Assembly (NCBI GenBank): GCA_963855995.1
Contig: OY979717.1
Location: forward strand, 36,661,497 to 36,725,496
From: Muricea muricata
Taxonomy: Eukaryota > Cnidaria > Anthozoa > Malacalcyonacea > Plexauridae
DNA length: 64,000 nt
Reading direction: 5' to 3'
Below are positions 34,680 through 45,357 of this stretch, piece after piece. The notes beneath the pieces are model-generated. The model saw only the letters and a list, made by a program, of their open reading frames with translations, did not search any database and was not told where the DNA came from. Positions within the stretch are counted from its first letter, which is position 1; each line of letters begins with the position of its first letter. Both the position numbers and the translations under genes were made by a program.

Positions 34680-36000
34680 CTTTAATATGGTTTTCGTGTA
34701 AAATAGCGATAAAGTCCCAGCCAGGCGACATGAAGTGTTTACGTGGTCAATTTCTATCCCTCTTAACCGAGATGTCAGAAACTCGTGCTGCACGGGTTCT
34801 TGCTTCATCGCCAGATATTTGCGACATTGAGCCCGCGGTATGTCAGCGGTGATACAAAATACGAAATATTTAAGCAAACAAAATACTATACTTTAGATAG
34901 GGCGAGTTAGAATAATATCAAATATTTTTTAAATAACGTAATTTATCAATTTTGTATCGATAGTTTTTCATTCTAGTCCAGTTTCTGCTTATAATGTTGT
35001 AAAAATAGCTTGTAAAAGTGATCACTAACTTGTTCCTCTCGAAATGCTTCTACGACACGTTTGTCCCTTGTTTAAGACTATTAAATATACTCAAAATGCG
35101 CCAAAATGCGATAAAAGATGATCGATTACAAAAAGCGTACAACTAATTTTGACTTTGTTTCTACGGAGTCTTGACGAGAAAACATACCTTCACCCATTGT
35201 TGTATGTTTCTTGCCTGAGTTTTAAAGGGAAAGTTGTTCCAAAATTCACTTCAAAATACGAACACCGCGCACTGTCCCTGAAGCAATGTCTTTGTGCGAT
35301 CCGAAGCGCGCTTTGGAATTTGTAGAAAACATTTTTCAAGCTTAGACAACGATAAATATTTGACATTTGGTATCAAAATAATCGAGAAAATATGAACTTT
35401 TTGAATCTGGTGTAGTTGGAGTCAGCAGATTATTTACGCTCCAGCAAGGAGCACTTTATGTAAGCTACCATGTCCTCTCCCGCTTTGAGAACGCGCGAAA
35501 ATTAAAGTTGCAAATCCATTTTCGAAATTCAAATGTGTCGTTGCCGAGATGGTTGCTATAAATATTAATAAGCTGTGCGATTTTGCCAAATTACGTGACT
35601 GTTTTTCTATTAAGCGTATTGAGGGGGGCAAATCTTTCCGACTTGGTGTTCAACATAAGTGCTTAAAAAGCTGGTATGACCTTAAAAAGGTCGCCGGATA
35701 TATCGTATGTGCAAATCATAAATGGTTTTCTCGAAAGAAACCATGCTGTACTTGTGAAAGAACGCAGTGATAGAATTGAAATTCGCGTTAATCAACTGGA
35801 GCACATCGCTTTGCAGCCATTTTGATTTTGAATTTAAGCTGGTACCGCTGCTTGCTTTGCGGGCTCAAATGTCGCAAATTTCTGGCGATGAGGGGAATGG
35901 AAGCGGGATCGTATAAACACCCAACGTCACAGACTATTAATTTTATACCACAAGCGGGCCGGGATCTTGGCAATTGTCTAGTTTCGCCCCTATATAATTC
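34680..36000. mobile_element. Element with inverted termini containing GCGGGCTCAA...TGGCGATGA
   Basis: GCGGGCTCAAATGTCGCAAA at 35858 recurs in reverse complement at about 34845 (GCGGGCTCAATGTCGCAAAT), both continuing into TCTGGCGATGA. Weaker similarity continues outward on both sides. A 73-residue frame inside (35549-35770) is rich in K and C but matches nothing I know. I read this as a degenerate TIR element of about 1.3 kb. Confidence 0.5.
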
Positions 36001-36399
36001 GTTTTAAAAACTAATTTGGCAAAAAGGGAATGAATTTATGTTGTGTTGCATGGCATGAAATTTTATAGCCCGTGAATTTTACTTAATTCTGCCGGCAAAA
36101 TACGAAGCGTTGTTTTACTAGACTATCTATAAAATTTATGGTCGCACTTGTAATTTAGAGTAATTTAGTTATTGATATGTATGGTGTATTCAATATAATT
36201 ATATAGTAAAATAAATTGATTAATGAAGCGTGAGAAATAACTTTGTTTTTATGGTTTGTGTGTTGCAATGAGTTAATTGTACTTTACCTAATTTATTGGG
36301 TTCTCTAGATGAAATGTTTGAAGCAATTTTATGAGCATAGAATTCATGATAAGATTATATATAGCTTTCATTATTGGTAATTATTAACAGAACCAATGG

Positions 36400-36990
36400 G
36401 ATTTACAACAGACGTAAAGGCACTTCTTTCTTTAATATTAAATATGATTAAAGATTGAAAGGTATAATCATAAAGATGAGGTAAAGAGAGGATTAAAGAC
36501 AACTTTTTGACCATTTTCAGATCATATTAGAATGTGAGTAAGATAACTAATTGGCAAAATCAAGATAATTTAAACACCCGCTAAAGTATATTTCACTTCT
36601 TTTCCTATTACATTAAATGTGTTTAAAGATAGAAAACGACAAACATAAAGATGAGGTAAAGGCCTGATTAAGGATACCTTTTTCATACTTTTAAAAACAT
36701 TAAATGTGATTAAATTGGACAAATAAATAATGAAATCAGTCACTGTAAATGTGAGTCAAGAGCGTAAAGATGCATTTAGAATCCTTTTCTCGTAGCATAT
36801 AAAGACTAACTAAGAAACCTTTGCTTTTTTAGCCAAACTATGATCAAGCTTTAATTTGTTTATTTAAAGCCTCCAGAAAACGGTTTAATTCGAATGATTA
36901 AAGGAGACATTAGATACATTTACAAAATTTAATCAGAGTGATTAAATGTGATTAAAGCCACCAATAACATCACTTTACGCCACATTTAAC
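36400..36990. repeat. Degenerate tandem repeats rich in GATTAAA
   Basis: Two roughly 180-bp units share CACTTCTTT, AAAGATGAGGTAAAG and GATTAAAGA-type strings (36420 and 36598). Further diverged AATGTGATTAAA motifs continue to about 36960. Confidence 0.6.
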
Positions 36991-37545
36991 GGTGTTGATA
37001 GATACTGATTTCGTCCTGTGATGAATTCAGTTTCTCCAGGCATGTTTTTACAATCATCTGCGTTCAACTCACGTTTTGTTTAAGATAATAGTACGCAGTC
37101 TGATCAAATCCAGTTTACCTATACAATGTTTAAGAAAAAACAACTATCGCCTTTTGAAGCTTAGTTTTGCGGTTTCCACTATGTATCAGATAACTAAGCT
37201 TTTAACTCATATCATATCGACAAAAATATGTGTAATATAAAGAATTGAATTTTTTCATATGTATACAAACTATAATCATTGACAATTCAGAGAGTGAATG
37301 TTTGTGTCGGAATGGGCGTTATCCGGCCAGATGCACTGTAAACTATGTTCTATGTTATTTAATTTGCCTGCAAAATTTAGCTTCATGCAGTATAGATTGA
37401 CTCAGCTGAAGCAAATTACACTAAACACTGGGATCGCAATTTAGCCCTCCCCACAGAAAGGAGTTGAATTATTCTCACCATAAAATTGAGCATTGTAAAA
37501 ATATAAAGTTAGATACTAAAAATAAATAATTCTGTCAAGCAAGTT

Positions 37546-39840
37546 AGTTCTACTCTTTCAAAATTTATCATACTAAATTGGAAAACAAAAATATATACAT
37601 GATGAATTTAAGTGGTTGGCATATGATTATACAAAAAAACATTCTTTAGCTTCTGACTGTGAAATTCACCTGAATGCGAAAGTGTTTGTGAACCCATGCT
37701 GAATGTGACCATTGAGAAAGAAGAAACCTGTCTCCAGGTCGAACCTGGAGAAATAAGCATCACAATCGGCTCGGAATATGACTAATATACAGTAAAATCT
37801 GAGAGGTTGCATCTTTCTATACCTTTAAATGAGTTGCTTTTGTTAATATATAGTCTTTCAGTCTTTTCAGATCTGCTGCTTCGGCAACATATATAGCTTT
37901 AACAGAATATATGATATTAGCTAACGTATAAAAACACATCACTGTATATTTAATTTAATTAAAAACAACAGCTGATCTCAGCTGGGACATGTCGTGCATA
38001 TGCGTGTTATATCGCTTCGGGAGCCTTAACTCTGTAGACTCATATCCTTTTACGCTTGATGTTTTTGCCTAAAACAACATCACTTTTTCAATTCAAACCG
38101 TAAAATTATTTTTGAGACGAAAACTGCTTCAGCTGTTTCTAACTGCTGCTGTTTTTAGTATATTTCGACCTATTTTTTAGTGATGCTTGACAATGCTTAA
38201 CCGTCCGGACCAAACGTACTTTTGTCAGAATCATATTCTAAAACATGCAATCATTTTTTTATCCTGAAATTAAAATTCTTTAACTACTTTATAATGTCAT
38301 TAGTCTAAAATTGCACCAATTAGAAAAATTTCAATATCACCGCGTCCATGATTATTTTGTTTTTCTCAACAATATGGCTGTCCATATAAAAAGAACATTG
38401 CACGGTGGCTTGCCTGAAGACATGAATTCATTTTCTCGTGTCAAACAGTGGCGTCGCCAAACCGGTGGGATCATCACATCATTACAACTGGGTGACTTAT
38501 AATTTTTATATATTTTATATAAAAAATTACGGGGGGGGGTTGTTGTTGCATGCTTCCTCTTATTCTATGATCTTCTATCTCTTATGATCATTTAATGACT
38601 CTCGTTAACGGCAATATTTATTTAGGTTACTTGAACTAGCTTTGTCTGTTATATACATGCATGCAGAGTGACTTGATGAAATTTTAGCGAATGTTGTCGA
38701 ATTTTCTCAAACGCATTTCGTCCACTTATGTCAAATATCACTTGCAAGACAGAAAACAACCCCATATAATTTATCTTTCAGTTAAGGAATTCATCATAGA
38801 TATCATTTATTGCGGAACGTCATCTTCCAAAATAACAAACATGATATGTTACGTAAATTAATGCGTCATGACCGACGCACTATTTCATTACTATATATTG
38901 TTGTATTCTACGCTTCCTTCGCGTACATTCAACAATGCAAGCATATTATTTCTTTACTGCTACATAGAGAAACTGACATCCAGTCGCAAGGGAAGTTTGC
39001 ATAAACAAGGAGTTACACTTATTTATAGTGAGAAATGAATGGCTCGAATATTTTATCCGGCACAATTGTGATCTGAAAACATTAATAAGAGAAAAGAGCG
39101 GAGTTTGCATTCCACTTTGAGCTTAGTACAGCTCAACAAATTTTGTTACTGTATGTTAGTAACTGAGTTACGATGGACGATTTCTGCTCATGCAGAAACT
39201 TTAGAAAATAATAATGGATGTCTGAACGAATGGTGATTGTGATCCTATACGTATGCTATAATTTTTTACTGGAAGAAAATTTCCTGCGGTATAGTATATA
39301 TAATTACATCCTGAATTCGGTAAGCTGTTCATGAAATTTAATTTTATCACGGGCATTTGAATCATCTATGTTTTCTTTAATATAAAGTTGATAATGTGTA
39401 GCTTGGTCAAACCTAAACAATCTGTCATATTGTTAAAATTTAAAAAAAGACATATAAACATAAGCCATAAAAACATTTAAAACTTGTGTTTTTGCGGTTT
39501 CCACTGTGTCTGAGATAACTAATCTTTTCAAACACATATTAACATTGTGAAGGCAAAAATCACGCATGTATTATAAAGAATTGAATTATTAACATAATTA
39601 CAAACATCAAAAAATTCAGATAGTGAATGGGAGTACTCAAACCAGATGCATTATAGACCATACTCTTATGTTTTACTCAATTTGCCTGCAACATTTCCTT
39701 ATGTAATTTCAGCTACAAAATTCAGCTTTAGTATGGATCGAGTGGCTCAACTGAACCAAATTATACCAAACACTGTCACTGGATCGGAATTTCCATGGTT
39801 CGCGATATATCGCCCTCTCTGAGAGTTAAACACAGATACG
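37546..39840. repeat. Tandem segmental repeat, copy 2 (least interrupted)
   Basis: This copy runs without a large insertion for about 2.3 kb and defines the unit. It includes a roughly 130-bp segment at about 37665-37795 that copy 1 lacks and that can be read as a 38-codon cysteine-containing frame. Short frames elsewhere (38311-38502, 38810-39004) are not conserved between copies, so the unit is probably not protein-coding. Confidence 0.8.
37669..37785 (+). other. 38-codon protein-like insert specific to tandem copy 2
   Basis: The frame PECESVCEPMLNVTIEKEET then CLQVEPGEISITIGSEYD ends in TAA. It falls exactly within the stretch absent from copies 1 and 3, replacing CAAGTT between GTGAA and AAATCTGAG. 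The composition (three cysteines, NVT sequon, beta-like pattern) looks like an extracellular-domain exon. No splice sites are clear. It may be a captured gene fragment. Confidence 0.3.
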
Positions 39841-42345
39841 CAGAAAATATTCTATAGCTTCTGATTGTGAACAAGTTAAATCTGAGAAGTTACACATTTC
39901 TATACCTTTGAACGAGTTGCTTTTGTTGATCTTTAAATCTTTTCAAGCGATCTGCTGCTTCCAAATTACATGGTCTTATAGCTTTAATTGAATAAATGAC
40001 ATCAACGCATATAAAATACATCACTATATATTTAATTTTAAAACAACAGCTGATCTCAGCTGGGACATGTCATGGAGTCGAACTACACTGTAAAAACTGG
40101 TAGGTTAAAATAACCTATTTCTAGAGGTTAGAGCCAATGTTAATAGGTTGTTTTAACTAAGTGAATAGGTTAGAACCATTTAAATAAGTTAAAATAACCT
40201 ATTTTTGTTAGGTCATTTGATAAAACCTATGTAAATAGGTTAAACTAATCTATATTATTTGGTCAAATTTTAGAGATTCGCTGTAACTAATAAAAATAGG
40301 TTGTTATAACCGGTACTAAAAAAAGTTAAAATAACCTAATGATTGTGATTGAATGAACTCATGAACAAAGATGGGTTGTTTTGACCAGCTCTTTTGGATA
40401 TGAACTAAAATAACCCCTGCACTTTGTAAATGACACATGCTATCCTTATAATATGTTATAGTGGATGATTCATGAACATAAATACGATAAGGCTATATAT
40501 AATCAGCAGTGTTAACAGTTAAGTACAGCAAAACAGCTTTATAATTATACAGTGTTTATATTTGCAATAGAATACCACAATAGGATCTGATATTAAGTTA
40601 TATGGCAGAGTAACGGAGTAAAATCGTTAAACTTATACGCACATAGAGGTATAGATAAGCTGCGTCAGTCTATTTACAAACGCCTAATTGTTCAGATTGA
40701 CGTCACCGCTTCCTCTCACCGGAATCAGATTCACTACACGACCGCTTCTCATTGGTCAAACGGGTATTACTTGTCAAAAATTTGCATTCGTTTTGAATTC
40801 GAATGAGGTTTTACTTTACTCGACAAAACGTGAAAACGGGTTTTCTCTTGGTTCTTTGCTGCTTATTGCTAGCGTAAAAGAATTTGTTTGTGTAAGTACT
40901 CAGTAAAATCTTGTTAAAATATCGAGATGAATATCAAGAATGAATCGTCAAACGCCGATGGTTACAGCTTGGCTAAACGAGCGTGGATTAAGTGCGGCTG
41001 TGTCATGAGTTTCAAGGTAGGATACGAGATTACTTCCACACTATACTTTACATAATAAAATTCTAATGCGCGCTTTAGCTATTCCTTAAGTGGTTTACTC
41101 CAAATTATTGAGTTTTTATATCTCCAACCACAGTTGCGGCAACAGCCACAAACGCTGGATAAAGCTAAGTTAGGAATATAAATGAAATGTATTGTTTTTT
41201 TATAACATGCGTTATATGCATCGCGTGCGGAACTGTTTGTTACATGATATTTACTGACATGAAATTATGATTTTTTTAGGGTGACTCTAAAGTTTACGCT
41301 GCGACAAAAATCAAAGAATGATAAACATCATAATTATTTGCCACTGGATCACTTTAGGAAATGAATCCATAAGCATTGCTTGGTGGAAATATAAGCTGTT
41401 CAAGTCGCACAACATAATTATTTCGGTCATCTGTTTACTACCGTGGTATTATGTCTCAGTTAATGCTGAATATATATCCAAGGGAACCAAGCGGTCACAG
41501 TAAGAGCATGAGTGGTCAAACTTTGCTAATTGTAGTAGAGAACTTCATTTCTAAATCCTAGGTTTTTTGTTGATATAAAGGCTATAGCTATGTTAGTAAC
41601 GTCTTGTCTTAAATTCATGCACTTTAGACAATGATCGAAGTGCAGGAACAATGTATAGCTGTCATTATACGTGATATTAAGTAGTTTTAGAAGTACAGAT
41701 CGCTATGCAGTTCTCAGCTGGGCTGTCTTTTTCAGCTATATGATCATATGCTAGTTTAGCTTGAAATTTTGCCAAGTTTGTAAATATAATTATATAAATT
41801 ATGGCTATAACTGGTGTAATTATTTTTAGAAAGGAAATACAATATTTTTACTGAACGTAACATATCCTTCAGTCTCTTTGTGTTTCATCTATATTTTTAA
41901 GTTATAACTAATAAACCTGATTTTATTGGTCAAATCAACCAAAATTATATTAGTTGAACTAACCCATATTTTAAATAACCTATTGGTTGAACTAACCTTG
42001 TTTTATTAGTTAAAATAACCAATTTTTATGATTTATTTTAAACCATTAAATTCAGGTTATTTTTACCTATTTAACTAACCTATTTTAATTAGGTTGTCCT
42101 AAATAACCTATTTTAATCGGGTTGTCCTAGACCAACTCAAATAACCTATTTTTTGGGTTGTTTTAACCTATCATTTTTTGCAGTGTATCTAGATTATAGA
42201 TACATTGTTATATATCGCTTTAGGAGCCTTAACTCCAAATCCCTCACGCTTGATATTGTTGTCCATTACGCTACTTTTCAATCTAAACCGTAAATTAGTT
42301 TTTGAAAACAAACATTGGCTGCTTCTAACTGCAACTTTTTTAAAT
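39841..42345. repeat. Tandem segmental repeat, copy 3 (partial, split by a TIR element)
   Basis: The blocks GCAGAAAATATTCTATAGCT, ATCTGCTGCTTCC, AACAACAGCTGATCTCAGCT and, after the inserted element, ATATCGCTTTAGGAGCCTTA and TCAATCTAAACCGTAAA follow the order of copies 1 and 2. Similarity fades at about 42345. Confidence 0.75.
40086..42185. mobile_element. 2.1-kb TIR element with GGTTA/TAACC subterminal arrays and TA duplication
   Basis: The ends are CACTGTAAAAACTGGTAGG and, in reverse complement, CACTGCAAAAAATGATAGG. Each is followed by 200-300 bp packed with AGGTTA and TAACCT motifs, often paired as AGGTTAAAATAACCT. The flanks are TA at 40084-40085 and 42186-42187. TA duplication fits Tc1/mariner-type elements, but no transposase is present. 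A possible small exon (40927-41016, ending in AAG/GTAGGA) lies in the middle and is unproven. Confidence 0.75.
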
Positions 42346-42889
42346 ATGATTTTACGATGATCAAAACTGTACATGTCGATTTTTATTTCACCCATTAAAA
42401 TGATTTTTCTATTCTGCGTTTTCATGCTACTCGTTTAATTTTAAAATTTGAATGTTTTGAAAAATTGGAAACAGTCATATATTTGTTCGTGAAATATATT
42501 AATGCGGGATCCCACGCGAGAAGAATTTTTTACTATTTTATGACCTCATTACTCTAAAACAGCACGTACAAAACTGGAATACCTTCAATAGAACAATACC
42601 ATTGATAAGGAAAACAGCAAACTATAAGCAAATTGTTTTTATGATTATTCTCTCTGGGTAAAATGTTTATTGTTTTACTCTAAGAAGCAGAATATAAAAC
42701 AGTAGACGCTGGCGTACACTGAAATCATTTATAAAACAACGTTATAAGTAAAGCGAAGGTCGCATGAGACATAAAACACAGTAAAATTCAGCCGCACACG
42801 GTCACGGTGGGCTATCCGCTGAGCTAACACGAGTAGATCTTGTGTACTGCTGGCTTACTTCTTCTTTTAACTGAACGAACAATTAAAAA

Positions 42890-43690
42890 GTGGACATGTT
42901 CATGGCGACCTCAAGTGGAACAAACAGATGCAGGAAGTCTGGTCTGAAGCAAATAATATGATAGGTTTCATCAAACGATCACCATGCAATATCCAGACCG
43001 TAAATGCATGCTCTACCCGACATTGGTTTGCTATCAACCGGCTTATAATCAAGGGTGTTGCCAGGTGAAATACAATTTCGGCATTCTGTAGGAATTTGGC
43101 CAAACAAAATTTACAAGAAGAATCGAATCAATGGTAATTTCTGCAATTTTTTTTGCAGTGTCGTCTTCTTTTATGTACCCCGCCCCAGCCCCCGCCGCCG
43201 TCAACTTTATATCCGGATTTAAATGCTTAAAAAACGGATTGTCAAACGATTGAGCGACCGCCTCTCCGTTTGCCCTTCACATGGATACGCCTCTGCTTAT
43301 GGTAGCCAATTTTGGGCAACTCAAACAGTCTGCACCTTGAATGTAATAAGCCGGGCGACACAGTTTGTTTTATCGCTGCCCTAGCGTGCTGATGTCTCGT
43401 ACAAAGAAAGACTCCAGATTCTCGGCATCCTAATCATTATAACTTATTGGCACGAATATTTAGACCTGCTCTATCTTTTCAAATGTATCAAAAGTTACTC
43501 TGATTACAGGTACATGTCCATCGAAGCTTCTGTACAGAAAACGAGGTCAAATATCAACAATGACATCCTTCTGAAGCTGACTAGATTGACTATAAGTTTT
43601 TGTCTGATTTCAATATTCACCTTGTGTTATATATCGCAGGGAGCCCCGTTCATGGAAACTTTATCTAAAGCAGGGAGGGCAGATTGAATA
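42890..43690 (+). pseudogene. LINE (CR1/Jockey-type) C-terminal relic
   Basis: Frames give GDLKWNKQMQEVWSEANNMIGFIKRS, shown here in part as WNKQMQEVWSEANNMIGFIK, then VYASAYGSQFWATQ, SYKERLQILGIL, YWHEYLDLLYLFKCI and NNDILLKLTRL. This is the post-RT domain order of the LINE at 59.4-62.0 kb (H..V..KA.K.LG..RR, L.YA..IW, Y..RL..L..LPL). Frame changes are numerous and both ends are lost. Confidence 0.65.
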
Positions 43691-44167
43691 TATTGACGTG
43701 TTATTTTGTAAAAGGAATCAAGGAGCGGAGTTACCTTTTGCATAATTGGGTTGGGGAGGGGGTCTTGTCATGAAATCACGAAGGTCCTTTTCAGTTTTCA
43801 TGAATTACTAAGATTTCATTTTCTTAACATAACAACTGCATATTAGAAAAGATTGGGAAATTATTTAAATGAGCAGAAAGCAAAAGTTTTGATATTTTGA
43901 CCTTAGTTTACTTTAATTGCAGCCGAATAGTGAACCTTACCATGTATAAATGATTGCAAAATATTGGTCAAAAGTAGTGTTACTCCGTCCGTTTGGCGAG
44001 GGAAGCAATTAGTATTCAAAATGGCGGCGTTCCATGAAGTAAACATGTAAAAGAGAACAAAAACAGTGCTTCGAAATATTTATCAAGATACAGCCTTCTC
44101 ATTGCAAACATTTAGTTAGGGCAACTATAGCTAATTATCTGTAGTGTTTTTCATGGTTTCTTTTGAC

Positions 44168-44864
44168 TCATTGCTCTGGAAAACGACCTTGATCTTCTAA
44201 AAGCCGTTTCAGCAAAAACTTTCTCTTCTTTACGGCCGCTGCTATAGTTTCATCCGGATCAAACATATTGTTGTTCACATAATCATCTCGGATCGCCATG
44301 ATTTTTTTGTGGATGGGATCTTTTTTCAACGCTTCCATCCATGCCTGCAGTTATCCATAAAGACAACACCCAATATTCCTTTGGGAATACAGGTAGAATT
44401 CTTTCAAAGGCTTCCTGTTTTGCTTCCTTTTCGTCGTGACCCTCCATGAGAAGCTCTTGCAAAATCTCTTCGTACTGTGCACGGGCCTTGGACGCTGCGT
44501 CTTCGATCAATTTACTACCAGAATCAATCTCCTCTGCAGAACTGTTCTCAGAACTGCTTTCGCTATGACTTTCCTCTTGTTCGCTGGTCTTATCCTCATG
44601 GGAGGCTTTCATTGGATGCCTCATTGGCATCATTGTTCCGATTTGGACAGTATTCATCTTCGTGCCGTCGAAGATAATAATCGCTACTAATTCCAGGGTA
44701 CTCACTGATATATAATAAGCGAATATGTCGAACGCATCGACCACACATCCACCCTACATCCACCGCAAAAATATCTGTACATATTTGAGGTTAATAAGAA
44801 TAGGATATGTAAACTTACCTCGAAAAGAGCTTGCAAATTCGCAATCCCAAACAGAAGAAGTCAT
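44168..44864 (-). CDS. Small acidic/helical protein, three-exon model
   Basis: Exon 1 (44819-44864) starts at ATG, codes MTSSVWDCEFASSFR and ends at a GTAAGT donor. Exon 2 (44391-44704) follows a TATATCAG acceptor. It has an acidic, serine-rich stretch (EDKTSEQEESHSESSSENSS) and a helix (AQYEEILQELLMEGHDEKEA). Exon 3 (44168-44344) begins after CTGCAG with AWMEALKKDPIHKKIMAIRD and ends KKRKFLLKRLLEDQ...FPEQ and TGA. All phases agree and give about 178 residues. The second intron would be only 46 nt, so an insertion in a single exon is an alternative. The HKK..., AAVKKRKFLL pattern recurs in uncharacterised transposon-linked proteins, but I cannot name the family. It lies head-to-head with the Crypton-like gene, about 490 bp apart. 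Confidence 0.5.
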
Positions 44865-45357
44865 TTAACAAACATTTGCCTCTGATGAGAGTAAGTCAAT
44901 CAGCGAGGGGGAAAGCTCACCTAAATCGTGTAGCATACATGACAAAGAAGCGACGAGCTTCAAGAATCAGCAACGTGAGTTCTTCGGTACTGCTCCATTA
45001 ATAGATAATACTTAATAGATATTTACTGAGGCCAACGGCATTCTTGAATATATTACTGATGTTAGTGAAAGCTATTGTTCTTTGTCTTCACGACCGCTGG
45101 GACTTTAGGCACAAGCATAAATAATTTCTTTTGAATATGTCGATTCTCATGCAGCAGAGTTGATTGCATTTATTTGTCTAGCCTTTTGTCTGACCCTGCA
45201 CGCTAGATTGCAACGGAAGAAAGGACTTATGCTTGTGAGAGGTTTTTATGTGATGACCAATTTAGAAAAAATTTGCATTTTATAATACCGGAGACATGCC
45301 TTGTTTTCTTCCATTCGAGTCAGTTTAGCTTAGCTAGTTGTACTGTTGGATTCAAAC

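Larger units (their letters stand above)
32455..37545. repeat. Tandem segmental repeat, copy 1 (interrupted)
   Basis: First copy of a roughly 2.3 kb unit. Blocks such as TTAGTTCTACTCTTTCAAAA, ATCTGCTGCTTCGGCAAC, AACAACAGCTGATCTC, CTTATGATCATTTAATG, CATGACCGACGCA and CCTGAATTCGGTAA recur in copy 2 in the same order. Between about 34060 and 37140 other sequence has been inserted, including the exon at 34111 and the TIR element at 34.7-36.0 kb. The unit closes with GTTTCCACT...TAATTTGCCTGCAA at 37160-37370. Confidence 0.8.

Noticed and set aside
35549-35770. 73-residue K/C-rich frame
   Set aside because: Could be a transposase zinc finger, but no spaced Cys/His pattern is complete; left inside the TIR-element entry.
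40688-40906. 72-residue frame inside the TIR element
   Set aside because: No transposase motif, and start and end do not fit exons.
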